A stretch of 28,705 nt of DNA, taken from assembly GCA_023415275.1 (NCBI GenBank), contig JAEZLJ010000006.1:1-28705 (forward strand), written 5' to 3'. The stretch comes from Bacteroidota bacterium. GTDB taxonomy: Bacteria > Bacteroidota > Bacteroidia > Chitinophagales > Chitinophagaceae. The position numbers and the translations under genes are program-made. Shown piece by piece: positions 22,646 through 28,705 of this stretch (positions are counted from its first letter, which is position 1; each line of letters opens with the position of its first letter). The notes beneath the pieces were generated by a model. It saw nothing but the letters and a program-made list of their open reading frames with translations, made no database searches and had not been told where the DNA came from.

Positions 22646-23416
22646 ATGAAATTCTCTGAAACTTTGAGAGAATATTTTAGAGAGGCTGGCGCCATTTCCC
22701 AATTTGCCGGCCGTTTTTTCCAACAAAGTTTTAAGCCTCGAAATGAATGGAGCGAATTCTTTCGCCAATGTTATATTATAGGTTATCAATCATTGCCCCT
22801 TATTGGATTAACCGGGTTTATAATGGGCCTGGTACTCACCATGCAACTGCGTCCCTCTCTTATAGATTATGGGGTGGAATCCCAGCTGCCGGCAATGGTA
22901 GGGGTGGCCATTGTACGCGAGATAGGGCCGGTTATTACGGCTTTGATATTTGCGGGAAAGATTGGAAGCAGTATTGGTGCAGAATTAGGCTCTATGAAGG
23001 TGACAGAGCAAATAGATGCTATGGAAGTTTCGGGTACCAATCCATTCAAATATCTTGTTGTTACAAGGGTGCTTGCAGCAACTGTTATGCTGCCCATACT
23101 TATATTGTTGTCGGATGCTATTTCATTATATGGATCTTATCTTGGTGTAAATATTCGTGGGTTTACTTCATTCCCCTTGTTCTGGAACCTGGTCTTTGAC
23201 AGGCTGGAATTTGGTGACGTTCTTCCTGCTTTTTTTAAATCATTTTTCTTTGGTTTTGCTGTAGGAATCATTGGTTGTTATAAAGGATATTATTCAAGTA
23301 AAGGAACGGAAGGTGTAGGCCGTTCAGCAAATACTGCTGTGGTGGTTGGGTCTATAGTAGTTTTTGTGATTGATCTTATTGCAGTTCAGGTCACAGATAT
23401 ATTGGGCTTAAATTAA
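22646..23416 (+). CDS. mlaE: MlaE-type ABC transporter permease
   Basis: A 256-residue integral membrane permease of the MlaE/YrbE family, starting MKFSETLREYFREAG. Family text includes FRQCYIIGYQSLPLIGLTGFIMGLVLTMQ, then VGVAIVREIGPVITALIFAGKIGSSIGAELGSMKVTEQIDAMEV, the highly conserved EQIDA coupling segment that meets the ATPase, and late helices ending VFVIDLIAVQ. Together with MlaF and MlaD downstream it forms the inner-membrane complex that moves phospholipids between inner and outer membranes. The next gene starts one base after the stop. No MlaB or MlaC gene follows here. The TTG at 22631 would add five residues but lies before the predicted transcript start. Confidence 0.93.
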   Translation: MKFSETLREYFREAGAISQFAGRFFQQSFKPRNEWSEFFRQCYIIGYQSLPLIGLTGFIMGLVLTMQLRPSLIDYGVESQLPAMVGVAIVREIGPVITALIFAGKIGSSIGAELGSMKVTEQIDAMEVSGTNPFKYLVVTRVLAATVMLPILILLSDAISLYGSYLGVNIRGFTSFPLFWNLVFDRLEFGDVLPAFFKSFFFGFAVGIIGCYKGYYSSKGTEGVGRSANTAVVVGSIVVFVIDLIAVQVTDILGLN

Positions 23417-23417
23417 T

Positions 23418-24194
23418 ATGTTAACACGTGAATCCCATATTGCCGCTGATCTTAAAAAGAAAGATAGTAAACCTGTGATCTTAATTGCTCATCTCAGAAA
23501 GGCATTTGGGACTAACGTCGTCTTATCTGATTTTAATTTAAGCCTGGGTAAGGGCGAAAATGTGGTTGTGCTTGGAAAATCAGGTTCAGGCAAATCTGTA
23601 TTAATCAAATGTATTATTGGTTTATTAACCACTGACCAGGGTCAAATTTGGGTGCTGGGGAAGAATATACCGGACATGAATGAAGAGGAACTGGATCAGG
23701 TACGTGTGAAAGTGGGCTTTTTATTTCAAAGTAATGCATTGTACGATTCCATGACAGTAAGGCAAAACCTTGAATTTCCATTGAGAAGGCATTGGATGAA
23801 GATATCACAGGATGAAGTGGATCAAATGGTATTAGAAGCATTGGAAAATGTGGGGTTGGAATATACTGTGAATATGATGCCTGTTGAGTTGTCGGGTGGA
23901 ATGCGTAAAAGAATTGCCCTTGCCCGGACACTCATTTTAAAGCCCGAGATCATTTTATATGATGAGCCCACCACAGGCCTTGATCCAATAACCAGTAGGG
24001 AGATCAGCGAATTGATGGTGCAGTTGCAAAAGAAATACAATACATCATCTTTAATTATATCTCATGATATGCGATGTGTGGAATTAACCGCAGACCGGAT
24101 TGTTGTACTAATAGATGGGAAATGTTATGCAGAAGGAAGCTATGAAGAATTAAGTCGATCAAACGATCACATGATCAAGCAATTTTTTAAATAG
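23418..24194 (+). CDS. mlaF: MlaF-type ABC transporter ATPase
   Basis: A 258-residue ABC ATPase. The Walker A is GKSGSGKSVL (around residues 52-60), the Q-loop LFQSNALYDSMTV, the signature ELSGGMRKRIALAR, Walker B IILYDEPTTGLDP and the switch His in IISHD. LYDSMTV with SGGMRKR is typical of the MlaF branch rather than of import or drug exporters. It energises the MlaE permease. It lies one base after mlaE and one base before mlaD, so the three are one operon. The first 20 residues form a short charged extension before the VILIAHLRKAFG strand that normally begins the domain, so a slightly later start is possible. Confidence 0.94.
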   Translation: MLTRESHIAADLKKKDSKPVILIAHLRKAFGTNVVLSDFNLSLGKGENVVVLGKSGSGKSVLIKCIIGLLTTDQGQIWVLGKNIPDMNEEELDQVRVKVGFLFQSNALYDSMTVRQNLEFPLRRHWMKISQDEVDQMVLEALENVGLEYTVNMMPVELSGGMRKRIALARTLILKPEIILYDEPTTGLDPITSREISELMVQLQKKYNTSSLIISHDMRCVELTADRIVVLIDGKCYAEGSYEELSRSNDHMIKQFFK

Positions 24195-24195
24195 C

Positions 24196-25203
24196 ATGGC
24201 AAAGAAAGTAATTAACCATATCAAGCTAGGCATTTTTGTTTCAGCAGGATTGCTTTTTCTCATCCTATTGCTATACATGATTGGCAAAAATCAAAATCTT
24301 TTTGGTTCAACCTTTGTGCTTAAAACAAGGTTTGATGACGTTCATGGATTGGTGCCAGGCAATGGAGTGAGATTTTCCGGAATCAACGCAGGCTCTGTTA
24401 AATCTATAGCTGTTTTAGACGATGGAACGCTTGAGGTGACAATGCTGATCAGGACAAAAATGAAAAAGTATATTCATAAAAATGCCAAGGCCAATCTAGG
24501 TACAGATGGTCTTATGGGAAATAAACTGATCAATATAAGTCCTGTGCGATCGGTTTCACCTGTAGTTGAAGAAGGAGATGTATTAGCAAATAGCAAATCG
24601 GTGGATACTGAATCAATGCTTGCCACACTTGATCAAACCAATAGGGATATAGCCACTGTGGCCTCAGGTTTGAAAACTGCCATTCAACGTATTAATGCCA
24701 GCATTGCGTTATGGGATATTTTAAATGATAAGAGTATTCCTAACAACTTGAGGAAATCCTTAAATAATGCACGCATCGCCACAGATGGTGCTAATTTATT
24801 GGTACATGACGTGTCATTGATGGTGGCTGATGTAAAAGCCGGGCAGGGATCGGTGGGTAGATTATTAAGAGATTCTTCTTTCGCTCTCAACCTGGAACTG
24901 GCGGTTGCCAAAATAGGAAACATAGGATCCCAGGCAGATACGCTATCCGGCCATATCAATACATTAGTTGCCAATATAGAGCGGGATATTACTAGCGGAA
25001 AGGGAACAGCTAATGCCCTATTAAAAGACCAGGGGTTGGTTGTAAAGATGAATGCAAGTATGGATAATATTGAGAAGGGCACCGCATCATTTAATCAATT
25101 GATGGAAGCACTTAAAAAAAATATTTTATTCAGGGGCTATTTTAAAAAGCTTGAAAAACAAAAAAGCTTGCAGGAGCGCTCTACCTCCTATAAGTCCGAT
25201 TGA
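24196..25203 (+). CDS. mlaD: MlaD-like MCE domain protein
   Basis: A 335-residue MCE protein. One N-terminal membrane anchor (about residues 10-27, LGIFVSAGLLFLILLLYMIG) is followed by a single MCE domain (about 35-120) with LKTRFDDVHGLVPGNGVRFSGINAGSVKSI and GLMGNKLINISP. The rest is a long, mostly helical periplasmic tail with segments such as TLDQTNRDIATVASGLKTAI and NALLKDQGLVVKMNASMDNI, longer than E. coli MlaD (about 183 residues) and usual in Bacteroidota. It is the lipid-binding periplasmic subunit of the MlaFED complex. It follows mlaF by one base; the PNPOx-like gene starts 19 bases after its stop. Confidence 0.93.
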   Translation: MAKKVINHIKLGIFVSAGLLFLILLLYMIGKNQNLFGSTFVLKTRFDDVHGLVPGNGVRFSGINAGSVKSIAVLDDGTLEVTMLIRTKMKKYIHKNAKANLGTDGLMGNKLINISPVRSVSPVVEEGDVLANSKSVDTESMLATLDQTNRDIATVASGLKTAIQRINASIALWDILNDKSIPNNLRKSLNNARIATDGANLLVHDVSLMVADVKAGQGSVGRLLRDSSFALNLELAVAKIGNIGSQADTLSGHINTLVANIERDITSGKGTANALLKDQGLVVKMNASMDNIEKGTASFNQLMEALKKNILFRGYFKKLEKQKSLQERSTSYKSD

Positions 25204-25222
25204 ACTAATAAACTATTTGACT

Positions 25223-25675
25223 ATGGTGGGCTTTTTAACTCAATCAGAAATAGAGGCTGTAATAAGCACCAACATGATAGGAAGGCTCGGATGCACTGAT
25301 GGAAGTATTGTGTATGTGGTTCCAATTTCTTATTTCTATAACGGCGTAGATATCATTCTTCATTCTAAAGAAGGAATGAAGATCGATATGATGCGTTCAA
25401 ATCCTAATGTGTGCTTCCTGGTAGATGAATTACATTCTTTTAATAATTGGAAATCTGTAGTGGTATGGGGTGAGTATATGGAAGTAATAGATGATTCGGA
25501 AAAAGAATTTCTCATGAAAGACTTTGTTCAAAGGATGTTGTATGTAAAAATGAGTGTAACTGCTTTGCCCCCTGAACAATTTCCTATGCGCATTCATCCA
25601 CGTGAGGAACCTATTTCCTTTGTCGTTTACAAAATTGTTATTAGTAAAATGACAGGACGATACGAGTCTCCCTAA
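25223..25675 (+). CDS. PNPOx-like flavin split-barrel protein
   Basis: A 150-residue protein with the FMN-binding split barrel fold of the pyridoxamine phosphate oxidase-like group. It begins MVGFLTQSEIEAVISTNMIGRLGC, then VYVVPISYFYNGVDIILHSKEGMKIDMMRSNPNVCFLVDE and WKSVVVWGEYMEV, all typical of the F420/FMN branch (including HugZ- and nitroimidazole-reductase-related proteins). A longer frame opens at 25151 but would overlap mlaD; the ATG at 25223 fits the family start. It is probably the last gene of the mla transcript. Substrate is unknown; relatives in the DosR regulon of mycobacteria reduce or sense flavins. A conserved role with lipid transport is not known to me. Confidence 0.87.
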   Translation: MVGFLTQSEIEAVISTNMIGRLGCTDGSIVYVVPISYFYNGVDIILHSKEGMKIDMMRSNPNVCFLVDELHSFNNWKSVVVWGEYMEVIDDSEKEFLMKDFVQRMLYVKMSVTALPPEQFPMRIHPREEPISFVVYKIVISKMTGRYESP

Positions 25676-25843
25676 GTAAATTGACCTATTTAAAACTATT
25701 TTATAAACAGATATTGTTCTATAAATGAATATATTAAACCGAAGACGTATTATGGATGGCAATGGACATAATACTGATTCATTGTGCTAAATATTAAATG
25801 CTCTTAGTTCATATAGTAGTCTGGATCCATCTTAATTTTGGAT

Positions 25844-26329
25844 ATGTCAAATGAAAATGGTCCTATCAAGCGAAGTGCGCAACTGACACCCCTATCCAAA
25901 GAGCATCATGATGGTCTTTTATTTGGATGGAAGATCAGGCAGGGTTTGAATAATTACACAGACATCAACACTATTGGCGAATATGTTCAATGGTTTTGGA
26001 AAACTCACTTACAGGAGCACTTCTGGCAGGAAGAGCAATTAATAGCAGCGTACTTACCTACAGATGACACAATGCTTCAAAGAATGCTGAACGAGCACCA
26101 GGAAATAGAAGCATATATTCATATAAATGAGTCTATCATTGATGCCGCGAATTTATTACAGATAGCTGATGCGGTCAGGGATCATATCCGTTTTGAAGAA
26201 AGGGAATTTTTCCCTTATGTGGAAAGCGCACTTTCAGTAGAACAACTGGATAATATCTATGCGGAGCTATCTAAAGCAGAAAAGTCAGCCGTTAATTGGA
26301 AAAATGAATTCTGGTTACAGAAAAAATAG
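25844..26329 (+). CDS. Hemerythrin-like HHE domain protein
   Basis: A 161-residue four-helix protein with the cation-binding HHE pattern: PLSKEHHDGLLFGWKIRQG, then HLQEHFWQEEQLI, MLNEHQEIEAYI and VRDHIRFEEREFFPYVE. Spacing of His and Glu fits a di-iron or iron-binding hemerythrin-like centre, as used in oxygen or nitric oxide handling. The ATG at 25844 is chosen over a TTG six bases before it. A perfect TAATTTTG lies at 25833-25840, but so close to the ATG that it cannot be this gene's ordinary -7 box. No operator pair is visible upstream, so regulon membership is not shown despite the thematic fit. Convergent with the TonB receptor gene. Confidence 0.88.
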   Translation: MSNENGPIKRSAQLTPLSKEHHDGLLFGWKIRQGLNNYTDINTIGEYVQWFWKTHLQEHFWQEEQLIAAYLPTDDTMLQRMLNEHQEIEAYIHINESIIDAANLLQIADAVRDHIRFEEREFFPYVESALSVEQLDNIYAELSKAEKSAVNWKNEFWLQKK

Positions 26330-26355
26330 ATCATTCTACTATCTAAAACATAGTG

Positions 26356-28705
26356 CTACCACCTGGCCACGATCTTAAAATTTACTAATCGGGGTGTTAA
26401 GCGATTGGGCATGGTAAACACATTGTTTTGAAAGTCTTTTATCAATAAATAAGAAATTGTGTTTGGTCGGTCTATCAGGTTGAAAATCTCAAGGCTTGCC
26501 CAAATATTATTAAAGTTTCGAAATGGCGAATGGCTTCTCCTGTTTGTTTTTTCAGCATCTAGTAACAAAGCGCTGAATCCTATATCTACACGGATGTAAG
26601 GATCAATCCGGAGGGCATTCCTGTATTTAATACTCCCTGGAATGTTGTACGGTAGATTTGAGCCATATAACGTATTAATATAAACCTTGAAATTTTTATT
26701 GGTAGCAAGATAATCCTGGAAAAACATTCCAAAAGTGATCAGGCGGTCTGTGGGCCTGCGTAGCCATCCACCTTCCACTGTGTTACTGTCTATAGGTTTG
26801 AAAGTGGAATCCAGGGTATAATTAGTGTAATAGTCATTATCCAGATTTTCACGTGTTTTCATTAATCCAATGCTCAACCAGCTTTCTGCATCCTTGACAA
26901 GTTCTCCGAAGAGCCTCATCTCAAGCCCTGCGGCATAAGCTTTTGCCTGGTTCTCTCCAAAATATCGTAAGCGTACATTATCTATGTCATAAGGAACCAC
27001 ATGGGTCATATACTTAAAATATGCTTCTGTGGTTAGGCGAAGGGGTCTGCCAAGACCTATAAAATTATAATCAGCACCAATTACGTATTGGCTGCTTCTT
27101 TGAGCTTCCAGCTGTGTATTAATTGTCCCATCATTGCGTCGAAGTTCTCGATAAAAAGGCGGTTGATGGTAGGTTCCTGCAGCAGCTCTAAAGACAATAT
27201 CTTTTATGCCTGCGGGTTTCCAGGATAAACCAAAGCGCGGTGAAACGAGTAGCTGATTATTTAAGTCATTATAGTTCAATCTTATTCCACCATTGAATGT
27301 ATAAGTGTTCCCATGTTTATGCAGGACTATATTATCCTGAATATATCCATTGAACTTATTAATGTTCAAATTGGCTGATGCATTTAATAATTTATTTAGT
27401 TTAAGAAGGTTCGGTTGATAGGGTAGTGAGTAGCCTGCAGAGTCCTGGTATTCCCATTCATGAAGTTTATCCTGAATGCTGGTTTTATCATATCCTATTC
27501 CCCATTGGAAAAAATGTTTGTTCCATTCGTAACTTCCTTTATGAGAGAGGTTGTAATCAACTATATTAAGCTGATTGCGGGCAAAATTTTGATTAATTCC
27601 TGCTCCTAGTGGATTGACGATTGCACCATAGGAGGTACTGGTTTTATCAAAATCCCTGTCACCAAAAAGGTATGCCCCTGCTATATCTATATTCTCCTGT
27701 TCATCATTTTCAAAACGGGAGGCCAGCCATTTAAGCTTTAATTTATTATTGGGTTGATAGGTGGCAGATGCTCCTAACATAGCGGTGGTATACTGGTCTT
27801 TCTCCCGCCCATCAAAATATATATCCACGCCTACATTGGCAGTAAAAAAGGGAGAAAATACACTGGACGTCAACTGACTGAATTCAGGAACCATTTTAAA
27901 TTGTGTCCTTGAAATATTTCCCAGCAATTCCGAGCTCCATTTATCATTAACCTGGTAATTGATAAGGGCCTGCAGATCAGCAGATGATGGGGTATAACTG
28001 CCCTGGGTTTCCTGGACTTTTAAAATATTTTGGTTGTTACGGTTTCTAATTCCCACCAGGTAAGAAAGTTTATTCTTTACAGTTATTCCTTCCAGGTGAA
28101 AGCCTTGTTCTAATAGACTTATATAAGCAGACCCTCCTGAGCTTTTGGGTTTATTGTATTGTATGTCCAATACAGAGCTCATTTTATCGCCATACCTGGC
28201 CTGGAATCCTCCATTATAAAAGTTTATGTTTCGGACCAATTCGGGATTAATAAAACTAAGACCTTCCTGTTGGCCATTACGAACCAGGTAGGGACGAAAT
28301 ATCTCGAAATCATTTACATAGATCAGGTTTTCATCATAGCTACCACCTCGAACATTGTATTGAGAAGTGAGTTCATTGTTGGATCCTACGAAAACCTTAA
28401 TCATGCTTTCAACCCCCATTACAGGAGAAGGAATATTAATGATGGATTTAGGATTTGGTTTAATCAATCCTATTTCTGTTCTTTCCCTCTGATCTTTTAC
28501 CAATACCTCCTCGAGCAATGCTGTGCCTTGTTCCAACCTGATTAACACCCGTTCGTATTCTCCCTCATTTAATAAGAAATTTTGCTGTGTGGTTTTATAA
28601 CCTGTGTAGGAAAATATTAGGGCAAAAGCTTTGTCGGCAGGGACTTTTAATTGGAAAGTTCCGGAATCTGAAGTGGCAATTCCCTGCTGACGACCAAGAA
28701 TGGTT
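26356..28705 (-). CDS. TonB-dependent receptor with carboxypeptidase-like N-terminal domain, 5' end cut by window edge
   Basis: At least 780 residues are visible; the gene continues beyond the right edge. Reading in from the edge, the frame gives ATSDSGTFQLKVPADKAFAL and SYTGYKTTQQN, the carboxypeptidase regulatory-like (CarboxypepD_reg-like) domain usual in Bacteroidota TonB receptors. It is followed by the plug (SIINIPSPVMGVESMIKVFVGSNNELTSQYNVRGGSYDENL), and then a long beta-barrel ending in NFKIVARW, an aromatic outer-membrane C-terminus. The GTG at 28548 is internal, not a start. It imports a large or scarce substrate across the outer membrane using TonB energy; the substrate is unknown and no SusD partner is visible. 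It is convergent with the hemerythrin gene, and its promoter is outside the window. Confidence 0.93.
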   Translation of the reverse strand, partial: TILGRQQGIATSDSGTFQLKVPADKAFALIFSYTGYKTTQQNFLLNEGEYERVLIRLEQGTALLEEVLVKDQRERTEIGLIKPNPKSIINIPSPVMGVESMIKVFVGSNNELTSQYNVRGGSYDENLIYVNDFEIFRPYLVRNGQQEGLSFINPELVRNINFYNGGFQARYGDKMSSVLDIQYNKPKSSGGSAYISLLEQGFHLEGITVKNKLSYLVGIRNRNNQNILKVQETQGSYTPSSADLQALINYQVNDKWSSELLGNISRTQFKMVPEFSQLTSSVFSPFFTANVGVDIYFDGREKDQYTTAMLGASATYQPNNKLKLKWLASRFENDEQENIDIAGAYLFGDRDFDKTSTSYGAIVNPLGAGINQNFARNQLNIVDYNLSHKGSYEWNKHFFQWGIGYDKTSIQDKLHEWEYQDSAGYSLPYQPNLLKLNKLLNASANLNINKFNGYIQDNIVLHKHGNTYTFNGGIRLNYNDLNNQLLVSPRFGLSWKPAGIKDIVFRAAAGTYHQPPFYRELRRNDGTINTQLEAQRSSQYVIGADYNFIGLGRPLRLTTEAYFKYMTHVVPYDIDNVRLRYFGENQAKAYAAGLEMRLFGELVKDAESWLSIGLMKTRENLDNDYYTNYTLDSTFKPIDSNTVEGGWLRRPTDRLITFGMFFQDYLATNKNFKVYINTLYGSNLPYNIPGSIKYRNALRIDPYIRVDIGFSALLLDAEKTNRRSHSPFRNFNNIWASLEIFNLIDRPNTISYLLIKDFQNNVFTMPNRLTPRLVNFKIVARW

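Noticed and set aside
25833..25840. TAATTTTG, a perfect -7 element before the hemerythrin gene
   Set aside because: It ends only three bases before the ATG, so a transcript would begin inside the gene, and no TGA-N6-TCA operator is found at the proper distance.
28159..28545. Plus-strand ORF opposite the TonB receptor
   Set aside because: It is the reverse reading of a clear plug domain and has no support of its own.

Overview
The window looks like a chromosomal segment from a Bacteroidota bacterium, most likely Chitinophagaceae-like. The evidence is the AT-rich composition, a TonB-dependent receptor with a carboxypeptidase-like N-terminal domain, a Bacteroidota-type mnmA, promoter -7 elements resembling TAnnTTTG, and few strong Shine-Dalgarno sequences. 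No rRNA, tRNA, insertion sequence, CRISPR array or prophage gene was seen.

Layout. Left edge: the 5' part of mnmA (minus strand), broken by a one-base slip in a run of eight A. 0.9-3.8 kb: two tandem universal stress proteins (USPs), an orphan 96-residue protein and a CHAD protein. 3.9-8.3 kb: a SERCA-like Ca2+ P-type ATPase, an Hsp20 chaperone and an M50 site-2 protease with CBS domains. 8.4-11 kb: a response regulator fused to a Crp/FNR transcription factor, a PEBP/YbhB protein and a YciE-like DUF892 protein. 11.3-15.1 kb: two more USPs flanking a baeRF family 3 (ribosome-hibernation-like) protein, then a DUF1003 membrane protein. 15.1-20.7 kb: a 706-base non-coding stretch with an 11-bp tandem repeat, a second Hsp20, a second P-type ATPase, a lipoprotein and a YdjM-like membrane hydrolase. 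20.7-25.7 kb: a phospholipase D/cardiolipin synthase-like protein, a small membrane protein, a paralogue of the 96-residue orphan, an MlaE-MlaF-MlaD lipid-transport operon and a PNPOx-like flavoprotein. Right end: a hemerythrin-like protein and a TonB receptor that runs off the edge.

The main discovery is a repeated promoter architecture that ties most of these genes together. The palindrome TGA-N6-TCA (mostly TGAY-N4-RTCA) occurs exactly 17 times by eye in about 3.6 kb of non-coding DNA, where about one is expected by chance. In most promoters it is one of two copies with centres 22 bp apart, and the -7 box (TAnnTTTG-like) is centred 33 bp past the second copy. This gives a 65-bp module. In six promoters (Hsp20-A, YciE-like, PEBP, baeRF, PLD, mlaE) both operators and the -7 box are good; others carry a degenerate second operator or a weak -7 box. 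The spacing resembles a tandem class I plus class II Crp/FNR activation geometry. The response-regulator/Crp protein encoded here carries the same module upstream of its own gene and keeps the E-x3-R recognition-helix pattern that reads TGA half-sites, so it is the obvious candidate regulator.

The gene content (USPs, alpha-crystallins, Ca2+-type P-ATPases, an M50-CBS protease, a hibernation-type factor, a flavin split-barrel protein) strongly recalls the mycobacterial DosR dormancy regulon, but with a phospho-controlled Crp/FNR protein in place of DosR. It also adds membrane-lipid genes (Mla operon, PLD). I infer an energy-limitation, low-oxygen or stationary-phase survival regulon. The signal and the partner histidine kinase are not in the window.
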